Below, one piece after another: positions 8,486-16,650 of a DNA stretch of 45,658 nt. Numbering within the stretch: position 1 is the first letter of the stretch; the number at the start of each line of letters is the position of its first letter. Under the pieces are notes generated by a model that saw only the letters and a program-made list of their open reading frames with translations, searched no databases and was not told the origin of the DNA. Position numbers and translations under genes: made by a program. The DNA is from Variovorax sp. WDL1 (GTDB taxonomy: Bacteria > Pseudomonadota > Gammaproteobacteria > Burkholderiales > Burkholderiaceae_C): contig NZ_LMTS01000271.1 of assembly GCF_001541225.1 (NCBI RefSeq), positions 27,824 through 73,481 of the forward strand, written 5' to 3'.

Positions 8486-9926
8486 ATTGTGGACCGAAGC
8501 CCAGCTTCCTTGCCGCTTGAAAGGCCAATTTCAGGATCGCGTCAGAGCGCGCCTGGTCGCGCGCCATGGTGCGGACGGCGGCATTGGCCGAAAGCAGCCT
8601 CGAAACCATGCCGACGACCGCCGGGCACGCCATCGAAGTGCCGTCCATGACGGCCCAGTTGCCGCCAGGCACGGTCGAAATGATGCCGACGCCGGGACCG
8701 GCCATGTCGATTTCGACGCCATGGTTGGAGAAGGTTGCCATCCTGTTCGCCTTGTCCAGTGTGCTTGCCCTGCCCAGACTGCCATCCGCCACCGAATTCC
8801 TTGGTGACGAGCCCTTTCGTCCGAAGCACCCCACCGCCACGGCCCGTTGATCAGCCGCCGGTTGACTGACACTGGGTAGCCCGTCGTTGCCGGACGCGCA
8901 GAACACCGCGACGCCGGCACCGCGAGCATCGGCAATCGCTGAGCTGGTCGCCGGGTCGGCAAGGCCTTGTGAACCCAGACTAAGGTTGATCAAATCACAG
9001 CCATCGGAAACAGCCGCATCGATGGCCTTGGCGATGGAATAGTTGGACGCCGACCGCCCGCGGGGGAATACGCGATAAGAGCGAAGCGATACAGTGGGTG
9101 CGATGCCTGCCATCGCGGAGGGCGCGGCACCGCTCGACGCGACAATGCCTGCTACATGCGTGCCATGCTGATCGCCGTTGTCCCCGAAATCCGCCGGGTT
9201 CTCGCCGATCACTGTGTTGAGTCCACCGGCCACCGCTAAATCAGGATGGGGTCCGCAGCCCGTGTCCACAATGCCCACGACCACCTGAGCCCCATCTCCC
9301 CCCGGGTTGCTGCCGCGGAAGTGCTGCAACGCGTCGGGCTTGTTGAAATCGATGGCTGGCAACTCAAACGGCGTCGAGGAGGGCAACTGCACGTTGCGAA
9401 ACACCATGGGCCAGCAGCCCTGCAGCGGATACACATACAAGCGCTCGATGCGTGCTCTCGCACCGACCTTCAGCGAGACACTGCCATTCGCGCGGGTGGT
9501 CCCCTGATCCCCGATCTGATTCGCGTAGTCGGTGAACGCCACGACGAGAGCGCCAGCGACGGGCGAGCCACTGCGCTCGACAACAAGGGACAGCTGCGAG
9601 AGCGCCGGAGCGGCGCCTGAGCTTGTTTTCGCCCTGCTGAGCAGTTGCGGCCTTGGGGCGCGGGCTACGTCGTAAAACACCTCGGGAACGATCCGCACGC
9701 CAGGTTCTTCCTGGCGCAGAGCCATCACGCCTTCCGGCGTCATCTCGACCAGCTTGATGCCGTTCTCATGGGTCGAGTCGATGACACGCAGGTTCTTGTT
9801 CGCAGCACTACGTCGGGGTGCGACAGTCAGCGTGCGCATGAACGTGCTGACGTGCGCGTTCCCTGGGAAAGCGGCGGTTGTGGTGCCGCGCGGTGGCAGC
9901 AAGATGAAGCGCTGAACAGTGGCCAT
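8460..9926 (-). CDS. S8 family subtilisin-like serine protease
   Basis: A protein of 488 residues from ATG 9926, which has a good AAGGAG ribosome binding site eight bases upstream. The family catalytic triad is visible: Asp in GIVDTGCGPHPDL, His in GDQHGTHVAGIV and Ser in DGTSMACPAVVGMV, with the oxyanion Asn in FCASGND. The first about 95 residues form a prodomain-like region (RVIDSTHENGIKLVEMT, GVRIVPEVFYDVARAP). Between this and the catalytic domain lies a strand-rich Ig/transthyretin-like segment (LVVERSGSPVAGALVVAFTD). No signal peptide is seen at the N-terminus (MATVQRFILLPPRGTTT), so the enzyme may act in the cytoplasm or leave by another route. It is followed by an overlapping gene resembling its own prodomain. 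Confidence 0.92.
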   Translation of the reverse strand: MATVQRFILLPPRGTTTAAFPGNAHVSTFMRTLTVAPRRSAANKNLRVIDSTHENGIKLVEMTPEGVMALRQEEPGVRIVPEVFYDVARAPRPQLLSRAKTSSGAAPALSQLSLVVERSGSPVAGALVVAFTDYANQIGDQGTTRANGSVSLKVGARARIERLYVYPLQGCWPMVFRNVQLPSSTPFELPAIDFNKPDALQHFRGSNPGGDGAQVVVGIVDTGCGPHPDLAVAGGLNTVIGENPADFGDNGDQHGTHVAGIVASSGAAPSAMAGIAPTVSLRSYRVFPRGRSASNYSIAKAIDAAVSDGCDLINLSLGSQGLADPATSSAIADARGAGVAVFCASGNDGLPSVSQPAADQRAVAVGCFGRKGSSPRNSVADGSLGRASTLDKANRMATFSNHGVEIDMAGPGVGIISTVPGGNWAVMDGTSMACPAVVGMVSRLLSANAAVRTMARDQARSDAILKLAFQAARKLGFGPQYEGNGWIA

Positions 9927-9980
9927 GGGTCGCTCCTTCAGGACAAAGGAGCAACATTGTTCAGCGCCGCTTGCTGGAGT

Positions 9981-10000
9981 CATCCTCCTCAAGGAGGATG
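9981..10000 (-). repeat. perfect 8-bp hairpin in the protease leader
   Basis: CATCCTCC-TCAA-GGAGGATG is a perfect 8-bp stem with a 4-base loop, 55 bp before the protease start. There is no U-run, so it is not a standard intrinsic terminator. It could end the transcript from the 10433 gene or act in the protease leader, where it would sequester a GGAGG. Confidence 0.5.
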
Positions 10001-10061
10001 CGAGAGCATTCCTGCATTGCGCGGAAGCCTTCGCGGGAGAGGATAGCCACTAATGCGGTCG

Positions 10062-10433
10062 CTACTTGACTCTGATTCGCTTCAGCAGCATTTCGGATTG
10101 CACCTTTGCATCCTGCCGCGAGGGCGCATCAAGTCTCTTGTCGCAGTAAAGCTGTTTGTTGCTCACATCGCTGTCATCGACTTGCCGATTGCCTGAGGCA
10201 AGGATCACGTAGCGCCAGGCACAAGCGCGAATCGGGTCGAGGGGCGGCGCACCGGCATTGCCACCGCTCAGCCAATACGCAACGTTGCGCTGCGCTTGGT
10301 AATCACCTGTCATGGCTGCGCGCTCGAGCCTCTCGAAGTGCGCTATCGAAGGCTCGGAATCGTTGGCGTGCGCGGGTAATGGGATTAAAGCGGCCGCAGC
10401 ACAGAAGACAAGGCATGGTAGAGGTGAGTCCAT
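10062..10433 (-). CDS. small secreted Sel1-like hypothetical protein
   Basis: The ATG at 10433 has a GAGAAG ribosome binding site. The protein of 123 residues starts with a clear signal peptide (MDSPLPCLVFCAAAALIPLP, cleavage after AHA). The mature part, RLERAAMTGDYQAQRNVAYW followed by LDPIRACAWRYVILASGN, resembles single Sel1/TPR-type helix pairs, and a Cys later in the chain could pair with the one in RACAWR. A periplasmic location is expected. No specific function can be assigned. It lies 53 bp downstream of the helix-hairpin-helix gene and could be the last gene of the ligD transcript. Confidence 0.65.
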   Translation of the reverse strand: MDSPLPCLVFCAAAALIPLPAHANDSEPSIAHFERLERAAMTGDYQAQRNVAYWLSGGNAGAPPLDPIRACAWRYVILASGNRQVDDSDVSNKQLYCDKRLDAPSRQDAKVQSEMLLKRIRVK

Positions 10434-10486
10434 ATTCTTCTCGGGTAGAGTCGGCACTCCCGTTCAAGGGCGCCAACCTGTAAAAA

Positions 10487-11452
10487 CTAGACAGTGCGAT
10501 GGGTCTCGATCAGCTCGACAAGCTTGTCCGCGGTGCTTTTGCCGATTCCACTGATGCTCGCCAGCTCATTTCGATCGGCTGCAGCAAGCAGTGCGCCTAG
10601 ATCTTTCATTCCGCGCTTTTGCAGGGGCTTGAAGGCGGCACCGAGCCATGGCTGAAGGTCCGCCAGCGGCGTTTCGGGCTCATCCGGGAACTGCAGCTCA
10701 TCGCGAGCGACCAGCCCATTCTTCCAGAGCTCAGTGGGCGAGGGCGTTTCCGAAAACGCAATCCCCGTCTCGAGGAGCCTTGCGTAGATCTCACGCCGCT
10801 CGGAACGGCCGAACCGCGTAGCAAGGACCCTCGGGCTTGTGGCGCGGAGTTCACCAATAATCCTGAAACCGGCGCGTAGAGCCCTGCGGAGGGTGCCACC
10901 GCGGAGTCCCAGATGGGAGATCGAATTGGTGTCGCTGAGCCCCTTGAGCGACGAGGCTCGCGCCTCATCGGGAAGGCGCCTGAGCGCTCGGCTCTCGTCG
11001 AACTCACGGCCTCTCTGGTCCGGGTTCGGAAGAAGGTCCAGTCCGATGCTCTGCAACAGCTCCCGCAAACGCCCGACAGTCTTGACGCCAACGCCATCAC
11101 CTCGGAGCAGCTCGTTCTCGCTGATTGCAGACAGGTCCTCCAAGCAGAAGACGTTCTTCTGATGGAGAACGAAGCGGACGCTCGGCCGAACAGGCAGTTC
11201 ACCGACGGGTGTCTCGGGACCAAGTTTCGCAGCCAAGGCCGAAAAGGCTTCGCGCTTTCCTGTCGGCCTCCAAATGAATGTTGAGAACTCGAAAGCCACC
11301 TCGGACGCGATCAGGCCTTCGCACAAGGCAACCGCATGCTGGCGCCTGGCTTCGACGATTCCGCGGTGCAATGCGGCCAAGCACGATGGGAGATCTCCCT
11401 CAGGGATGCTGGCCAACTCGGCAATCGTTCGGATGGTCTGTACTTTTTCCAT
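10487..11452 (-). CDS. helix-hairpin-helix / RNAP alpha-CTD-like protein downstream of ligD
   Basis: A protein of 321 residues from ATG 11452 (MEKVQTIRTIAELASIPEGD). Two nucleic-acid-binding modules are seen. Near residues 95-150 lies an RNA polymerase alpha C-terminal-domain-like unit (PVRPSVRFVLHQKNVFCLED, ELLRGDGVGVKTVGRLRELL), matching the pattern S-R-N-C-L..I-x-T-I-x-D-L..G-x-K-S-L. At the C-terminus is a classic HhH (AADRNELASISGIGKSTADK). Between them is a further repeat-like segment (GTLRRALRAGFRIIGELRAT). It lies 77 bp after ligD on the same strand. A DNA-binding accessory role in end joining is an inference from context only. The frame stays open upstream into ligD, but those residues look non-coding. 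Confidence 0.7.
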   Translation of the reverse strand: MEKVQTIRTIAELASIPEGDLPSCLAALHRGIVEARRQHAVALCEGLIASEVAFEFSTFIWRPTGKREAFSALAAKLGPETPVGELPVRPSVRFVLHQKNVFCLEDLSAISENELLRGDGVGVKTVGRLRELLQSIGLDLLPNPDQRGREFDESRALRRLPDEARASSLKGLSDTNSISHLGLRGGTLRRALRAGFRIIGELRATSPRVLATRFGRSERREIYARLLETGIAFSETPSPTELWKNGLVARDELQFPDEPETPLADLQPWLGAAFKPLQKRGMKDLGALLAAADRNELASISGIGKSTADKLVELIETHRTV

Positions 11453-11529
11453 GGCTGCGCGTGCCCCTAGCCGGGTCTCAAGAACTGCGATCCCCAATGA
11501 TCGCCCATCGCAATTCCTTCTCGAAGGTC

Positions 11530-14007
11530 TCACGAACGAAATCCGAGCACGCTCATGGCTCCGCCGAGGCTGTGTGCGCTCTTGTTGTAGTCGCTCCATG
11601 GCTCGTTTCCCTTGTCCAACCTGGTGTGGATGTTCCGCACGTTCCAGTGAGCTCCGCTGGTCACCTTCGCCAGCTCATCCCAATCGATCGGCACCGACAC
11701 GCCCAGCCCCGGCCGCGCGCGCGCCGACCAGGCAGAGGCGGTCGTGGCGCCGAAGCCGTTGCGCAGGTAGTCGATGAAGATCTTGCCCACGCGGTTCTTC
11801 GGCCCGCTCTTGGCCACGAAGATCTGGGGGAGCGTGCGCGCGAGGTGCACAACGATCGCCTGGGAGAAGTCCTTCACCGTGTCCCAGTCGTAGAGGCGCT
11901 TCACCGGCACCACAACGTGCAGGCCCTTGCCGCCGCTGGTCTTCACGAACGACGCGAGCTCGAGCTGCTCCAGGAAGACGCGCACGAGCTCGGCGGCCTG
12001 TTGCATCTGCGGCCACTTCACTCCTTCGCCGGGGTCGAGGTCGAATGTCATCCGATCGGGCTTTCCGATCGCGGTCCTGACGGCATTCCAGGTGTGGAAC
12101 TCGATCACGTTGAGCTGTGCGGCCGAGAGCAGACCTTGCGCGGTGGCCACCTCGAGCAGCTGGGCGTGGCCAGGGTTCAGCGCCGGGTCGAGCTGTCGCA
12201 CGCCCGTGATCTCGCCCTTGTCCAAGTGCTTCTGGAAGAACAGCTCGCCGGTAATGCCCTCTGGGGCGCGTACGAGCGACACAGGGCGGCTTTTCAGGTG
12301 TTCGAGGATCAACGGCCCCACCAGCCCGTAGAAGCGCACCAGCTCGATCTTGGTGACGCCGGTGGATGGGTCGATCACCCGGTCGGGGTTCGAGATCCGG
12401 AACTTGGCCGGCAGCGTGTGTTGCACCTCGGCGCCGGCGGCAGGCCGAAGGTGTAGCGGCACTTCACGGACGATTGCCTCGGCCGGCTTGTCCGTCCTAA
12501 TCCCGTGGAAGACGGGGTGCCGGACGTGGCCACTCTTCGTCCATTCGGTGAAGCTCACCTCGACAACCAGCTCGGGCCGAACCCATTGGGCGCCGCGGGC
12601 GGCCGCGTCCGTCGCGCCGTGCAATGGACTGGTCTCGGACGCCAGGGGAGCCAGCTTTTCCTGGAGCGTTGGCACGACCTTGCCGCTGACGCCAGACCCG
12701 ACGCTACCCGCGTAGACCAGATTGCCCGCGTCGTCATGCGCCGCGAGAAGGAGGGCGCCGATCCCGGATTTCGTGCCGCGCACGTGCGTCCAGCCGGCAA
12801 CAACGAACTCCTGGCGTTGCCTGCACTTCAACTTGATCCAGTCGGTGCTTCGGCTCGATGTGTACGGGCTGTCCTTGCGCTTCCCGATGATCCCCTCCAG
12901 GCCCAGCTTGCAGGCCGAGGCGACGACATCGCGCGGCGCGCCGGCGAAGGCCCCGCTGAACCGAAGCGAGTCAGGCGCGTCTTCAAGGAGCCGCTTCAGC
13001 TGCGCGCGGCGCTCGACGAGCGGCACTTGGCGCAGATCGAGGCCGCCGCAATGCATCAGGTCGAAGAGATGGAACGTGATGTCCTGCGTGCGCGAGTTGT
13101 CGAAGGCGTTCTGCAGAGCCCCGAAATCGGGGAGTGCCTGGTCGTTCAGGATCACGATTTCGCCGTCGAGCCAGCAGGGCGGCAGCTTCATGGCGGCCAG
13201 GTCGCGCGCCAGGTGCGGCAGCCTCTTTGTCCAGTCGTGCCCGTTGCGGGTGAAGAGCCGCACGCCGGCGTCGTTCACCCGCGCCAGCATCCGGTACCCG
13301 TCGAACTTGATCTCCAGCACCCAGTCATCGCCGTTGCTTGGCGGCGCGTCGACAAGAGTGGCGAGCTCGGGCGCAAGCTTCGCGGGCAGGGCGCTCTTCT
13401 TCGCCCCAGCCAGGCTGCCCGAGGATTCGGTAGGAGCCGCGGCGCCGGCGGGCAGCGGCAGGCCGGCCACGCTGTCGGGCATCTCGTCGACCACGCTGAA
13501 CTCGCTGGCGGGCCGCACGAACTCGTCGCGCTCCTTGATGAGCAGCCAGGCATTCTGCTTCTCCTCACGGCTCTTGATCTTCACGAGGACCCATCTGCCG
13601 CGCAGCTTGTGGCCATAGAGCTCGAACTTCAGGTCACCGCCCCTCAGCCCCTTGTGCGGGTCGCCGACCGGCACCCAGATGCCCTTGTCCCAGATCACCA
13701 CCTTGCCCGCCCCGTACTGCTTCGGGGGAATGGTCCCCTCGAACTGGTTGTACGAGATGGGGTGGTCCTCGGTCTGCACCGCCATGCGTTTGTCGGCCGT
13801 GTCGTAGCTCGGCCCCTTCGGTATCGCCCAGCTGAGCATCACGCCCTCCAGCTCGAGGCGGAAGTCATAGTGCAGTCGGCTCGCCCAGTGCTTCTGGATC
13901 ACGAACTGGAGGCCGGCAGCCGCCGACTCGCCGCCCTCCGCCGGCTCTGGGGTGACGGCGAAGTTGCGCTTCGCTTTGTACGTCGCCAGTGGGGGTGAGG
14001 CAGCCAT
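11530..14007 (-). CDS. ligD: NHEJ multifunctional DNA ligase LigD
   Basis: A protein of 825 residues with all three domains of bacterial LigD in the order phosphoesterase-ligase-polymerase. The phosphoesterase (about 25-170) has IQKHWASRLHYDFRLELEG and EDHPISYNQFEGTIP. The ATP-dependent ligase (about 215-510) has motif I EIKFDGYR with its adenylated Lys near 232, EGIIGKRKDSPY and DWIKLKCRQRQE, then an OB fold. The C-terminal archaeo-eukaryotic primase-type polymerase (about 530-820) has ITGELFFQKH, the metal-binding FDLDPGEGVKW and GGKGLHVVVPV. It processes, fills and seals double-strand breaks held by Ku. It faces away from the H-NS-like gene and heads a leftward set with the HhH protein. 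ku is about 2.6 kb away on the same strand rather than adjacent. Confidence 0.95.
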   Translation of the reverse strand: MAASPPLATYKAKRNFAVTPEPAEGGESAAAGLQFVIQKHWASRLHYDFRLELEGVMLSWAIPKGPSYDTADKRMAVQTEDHPISYNQFEGTIPPKQYGAGKVVIWDKGIWVPVGDPHKGLRGGDLKFELYGHKLRGRWVLVKIKSREEKQNAWLLIKERDEFVRPASEFSVVDEMPDSVAGLPLPAGAAAPTESSGSLAGAKKSALPAKLAPELATLVDAPPSNGDDWVLEIKFDGYRMLARVNDAGVRLFTRNGHDWTKRLPHLARDLAAMKLPPCWLDGEIVILNDQALPDFGALQNAFDNSRTQDITFHLFDLMHCGGLDLRQVPLVERRAQLKRLLEDAPDSLRFSGAFAGAPRDVVASACKLGLEGIIGKRKDSPYTSSRSTDWIKLKCRQRQEFVVAGWTHVRGTKSGIGALLLAAHDDAGNLVYAGSVGSGVSGKVVPTLQEKLAPLASETSPLHGATDAAARGAQWVRPELVVEVSFTEWTKSGHVRHPVFHGIRTDKPAEAIVREVPLHLRPAAGAEVQHTLPAKFRISNPDRVIDPSTGVTKIELVRFYGLVGPLILEHLKSRPVSLVRAPEGITGELFFQKHLDKGEITGVRQLDPALNPGHAQLLEVATAQGLLSAAQLNVIEFHTWNAVRTAIGKPDRMTFDLDPGEGVKWPQMQQAAELVRVFLEQLELASFVKTSGGKGLHVVVPVKRLYDWDTVKDFSQAIVVHLARTLPQIFVAKSGPKNRVGKIFIDYLRNGFGATTASAWSARARPGLGVSVPIDWDELAKVTSGAHWNVRNIHTRLDKGNEPWSDYNKSAHSLGGAMSVLGFRS

Positions 14008-14144
14008 GTGCAGAAATTAAGCCTGCAAAAGAGGAACATCATCGCAGCTCTGCCCGCATCGAAGCTGCCGCCCTGACCCAGGGCGGGGCTGCAAGTGTGG
14101 ACCCCATAAAATCCACAGACTTGGTTCACAAGCAGGAGAGACTA

Positions 14145-14492
14145 TTGGCACAGACTTACGAGCAGATTCAGGCCCAAATCGAAAAGCTACAGGCCCAAGC
14201 CGAAAAACTACGTGCGCGGGAATTGGACGACGTCGTCAGCAAGATTCGTGAAGCGGTGAAGGCCTACGATCTGACACCGGAGATGCTTTTCGGGCCTCGC
14301 GCCGCGAAGGTGGCCTCTAAGCGAAGGGTTTCGGCGAGCAGGAAGCAGAAGTGAAGGGGCAAATTCGGGCCCATCGGCAAGCTCTACCGCCACCCTGAGA
14401 CCGGCGCCGAGTGGCCGGGCCGTGGTCCGCGCCCCATGTGGCTGCGCGAGGCCATCGCCGCTGGTCGCAACCCGGACGAGTTCCTGGTTTGA
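14145..14492 (+). pseudogene. H-NS family nucleoid protein interrupted by an in-frame TGA
   Basis: The TTG at 14145 has a good GGAG ribosome binding site six bases upstream. It gives MAQTYEQIQAQIEKLQAQAE, then LDDVVSKIREAVKAYDLTPE and MLFG, the coiled-coil oligomerisation domain of betaproteobacterial H-NS proteins. After a basic linker (KRRVSASRKQK) the frame meets TGA at 14352. In the same frame beyond it lies the whole C-terminal DNA-binding domain: GKLYRHPETGAEWPGRGPRP, then MWLREAIAAGRNPDEFLV, stop at 14490. The core W-PGRGPRP matches the family's W-x-G-R-G-R-x-P motif. Without the TGA the product is 115 residues, the normal size. As it stands only a 69-residue oligomerisation fragment is made, unless the stop is read through or is an error. 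Confidence 0.85.
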
Positions 14493-14863
14493 CCGATCGA
14501 ACAGCGGGGGCTTGGGAGTACCGCCTGGTACACGTCAACCTGTACGTCGAGGGCGATCCACCGCTCGAGCTGCACCGCGTCTACTACAACGAGGACGGGT
14601 CGCTGCGCCTGCATATGCCGCTCATTACGGTGGCCGGTGACGATCCGGCAACGGTGCTCGCACAGGTGCAGGCCATGGCGGAGGCGTGCGGCAAACCCGT
14701 CATCGATGCCAACGACTTCCCCGAAGCAGAACCGGTACCAAGATCGGCGCGCGGCCTCTCCTTCACCTTGAAGACGCGGCATCGCGAGAAGCCGCCACCG
14801 GAGCGCAAGACGCCCGAGCTGCGCGTGGTCGGGAAGAATGACAAGCAAGACGAAGAGAAGTGA
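14489..14863 (+). CDS. hypothetical protein, about 124 aa
   Basis: The best start is TTG 14489, overlapping the H-NS-type TGA as TTGA (MTDRTAGAWEYRLVHVNLYV). The earlier part of the frame is the shadow of the H-NS DNA-binding domain. The product has a strand-rich first half (LELHRVYYNEDGSLRLHMPL), a helical middle (DPATVLAQVQAMAEACGKPV) and a Lys/Glu-rich tail that is probably disordered (KNDKQDEEK). The family was not recognised. The overlap implies that its translation depends on ribosomes reading through the H-NS DNA-binding domain region. That argues that the region was, or is, translated. Confidence 0.6.
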   Translation: MTDRTAGAWEYRLVHVNLYVEGDPPLELHRVYYNEDGSLRLHMPLITVAGDDPATVLAQVQAMAEACGKPVIDANDFPEAEPVPRSARGLSFTLKTRHREKPPPERKTPELRVVGKNDKQDEEK

Positions 14864-15020
14864 CGAAGGTCACCGCACTTCGCCGTGCCGCGACACGTGG
14901 CGGCACTGATGATCGAGGAGGTGCGAAGCTGCTGGAACATGCTCTCCTGGACCTCCAGATCTCAGCCGAACCAGGCCGCAGCGCCAGCGGCGTCGGACAG
15001 CAGCTGGACAGCCCTGGGAA

Positions 15021-15049
15021 GTAGGATGGCGGCCTCATCGCCATCCTAC
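15021..15049. repeat. perfect 11-bp inverted repeat upstream of the 15068 gene
   Basis: GTAGGATGGCG - GCCTCAT - CGCCATCCTAC forms a perfect 11-bp stem with a 7-base loop. It lies after the 14489 gene and just before the ribosome binding site of the 15068 gene. With no T-run it could be a Rho-assisted terminator, an operator, or a leader structure. Confidence 0.6.
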
Positions 15050-15067
15050 CGAGGAAGATCACCCTTC

Positions 15068-15337
15068 ATGACTGACCACCTCCGCTCGATCGCAGTAACC
15101 GTAGACGAACCGGATCCGGGCGTCTTTCATTGGGTCCTGATCGAGAGCACAGAAGATGCGTCGGTCTACCAGGAACTCGAAGCCTCTGAGGGCAGCTACG
15201 ACAGCTGGACGCATGCGCTTCGTCAAGGGACCGAGCGACTGATGGCGCTCGCCAAAGAGTCCCCCATGGCGGGTCCGCGCGCGAGTGGCGAGGACGAGGA
15301 TGCTGATCCGGTACGCGGAGCTGCCGTCTCCCCTTGA
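15068..15337 (+). CDS. small hypothetical protein, 89 aa
   Basis: The ATG at 15068 follows a GAGGAAG stretch. The protein (MTDHLRSIAVTVDEPDPGVF, HWVLIESTEDASVYQELEAS) has the layout of a short beta-hairpin followed by an amphipathic helix (GSYDSWTHALRQGTERLMAL). The tail is acidic and low in complexity. No family was recognised. It converges with the gene ending at 15359, with only about 20 bp between. The strong hairpin just upstream separates it from the 14489 gene, so it probably has its own promoter or leader control. Confidence 0.6.
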   Translation: MTDHLRSIAVTVDEPDPGVFHWVLIESTEDASVYQELEASEGSYDSWTHALRQGTERLMALAKESPMAGPRASGEDEDADPVRGAAVSP

Positions 15338-15358
15338 GCGCGCGCCACCCGGCCTGGT

Positions 15359-15781
15359 TCAGCCGCTGCGTCGGATGTACTCGCGCATCAACTCGGCGAT
15401 CACTTGCTCGGGCTCCTTGCCTAGCGCTCGAACGAGCGTTTCGAAGTCAAGCTTCAATCCCGAATCGTCGCAGAGCGCCAAATCGAAGTCGGCGCTCTCT
15501 GCCACATGCGGCCCAGCGCCGTCCAGCGGTGTGCTGTCTTCATCGCGGTTTCGATTCCGCGCCATATACCCGAGGACTTTCTCGACGTCGCGCGATAGGT
15601 ACGCGCATACGTCGCGCGCTCGACCACTGAGGATGGCGAGGCATCGCTCGTCGTCGTCGAGCCCTGCATGCCAAAAGGCGCCGTGCATATCGCCGGGAAG
15701 ACGGAGAAGCAGCCATTCATCGAATGGGCATGGGGCAGCTAGCGCTAATACTGCGCGCTGGACTTGTGCTTCACGACTCAT
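15359..15781 (-). CDS. hypothetical protein coupled to the MerR-TPR gene, 140 aa
   Basis: The ATG at 15781 overlaps the stop of the upstream gene as ATGA, a sign of translational coupling. The protein is acidic, with a Cys and aromatic-rich first half (APCPFDEWLLLRLPGDMHGA, LDDDERCLAILSGRARDVCA) and a helical C-terminus (LVRALGKEPEQVIAELMREY). There is no signal peptide or membrane segment. The family was not recognised. Position suggests that it belongs to a three-gene set ku - MerR/TPR - this gene, so a link to Ku or its regulation is possible but not shown. Confidence 0.6.
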   Translation of the reverse strand: MSREAQVQRAVLALAAPCPFDEWLLLRLPGDMHGAFWHAGLDDDERCLAILSGRARDVCAYLSRDVEKVLGYMARNRNRDEDSTPLDGAGPHVAESADFDLALCDDSGLKLDFETLVRALGKEPEQVIAELMREYIRRSG

Positions 15782-16617
15782 CGTGACAGCCTCCGGTACG
15801 CGCTCCAGTGCCGTATCGCCCTCTGGCTGTTGCCAAGCTCGTCGTAGAGCCGGCCCGCATTGAAATGCGCGTCAGCGAGGTCGGGATCGAGCTGAAGCGC
15901 CATGTCGTAGCTGGCCAGCGCCTCCTCGAATCGGTTCAGATCCTCAAGCGCCACCGCCCGGTTGAAATAGAGGAGCGGTTCGTTCGGACGATGCTCGATG
16001 CCCTTGGAGAACAGCCGCACCGCATCGTCACAGTCACCGCCTTCGCAGAGCATCGCCCCGAGATTCAGGTAGGCGTTCGTGAAATCCGGCGCGACGGCGA
16101 TCGCCTGGGCGTAGGCCCGCTTGGCACGGGCGTCGTCTACCCCTTCCAGCGCCTCGGCCTGGGCGAATAGATCCTCTGGCGATGCATTGGGCTCCTTGGC
16201 AGCCACGCCGCGCCGGGCCGTGGCCAGGTGCCGGATCACCGGAGTGGCGTCGACCTGCGCCTGCATGCCCAAATCGAAGTCCATCAGAAGCTGCCCGGTG
16301 TCGGCGGCCCATTGCGAGTCCCGAGTGCGCACAACGATGTCCTTGCCGACGGCGGTGATCCGCAGGCCCGATAGGGGCGCGTCGGCTGGCAGCTCGTCCT
16401 TCAGGCGTCGCAGGGAGCGGAGGATCTTGGCGCTCGGAATGCTCGCCGCGCGGAGCTCGTGGGCGGTGCGCAGCAGCACGACGTCCTGGAACGAGAACAG
16501 GTAGGCCTGGCGCGGTCCTCTCTTGGGCTTCACGAAGCCGAGCTCAACCAAGCGAACGATGGCGCTTCGGGAGAGGCCGAGCATCTCCTGAACGCTGCGA
16601 AGCGTGTGCGACTCCAG
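15778..16617 (-). CDS. MerR-type HTH protein with C-terminal TPR repeats, probable CTG start
   Basis: The N-terminus is a MerR-like winged HTH: TLRSVQEMLGLSRSAIVRLV, ELGFVKPKRGPRQAYLFSFQ, DVVLLRTAHELR. The C-terminal half carries at least three TPRs: FTNAYLNLGAMLCEGGDCDD, EPLLYFNRAVALEDLNRFEE and ADAHFNAGRLYDELGNSQRA. The first ATG (16584) cuts into the HTH and has its AGGAG touching the codon. Eleven codons upstream a CTG (16617) lies five bases after a perfect GGGAGG and completes the HTH helix. CTG is therefore chosen. The gene starts 33 bp after ku and overlaps the next gene by 4 bp, so all three are probably one transcript. TPRs in place of the usual MerR effector domain suggest a protein ligand. 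Confidence 0.75.
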   Translation of the reverse strand: MESHTLRSVQEMLGLSRSAIVRLVELGFVKPKRGPRQAYLFSFQDVVLLRTAHELRAASIPSAKILRSLRRLKDELPADAPLSGLRITAVGKDIVVRTRDSQWAADTGQLLMDFDLGMQAQVDATPVIRHLATARRGVAAKEPNASPEDLFAQAEALEGVDDARAKRAYAQAIAVAPDFTNAYLNLGAMLCEGGDCDDAVRLFSKGIEHRPNEPLLYFNRAVALEDLNRFEEALASYDMALQLDPDLADAHFNAGRLYDELGNSQRAIRHWSAYRRLSR

Positions 16618-16650
16618 AGCTACCTCCCGCGAGCTTTGTGGTGCGCCAGC

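Noticed and set aside
12505..13998. Long rightward frame (497 codons) antisense to ligD
   Set aside because: The ligD domains and motifs fully explain the region; the opposite frame is low in complexity.
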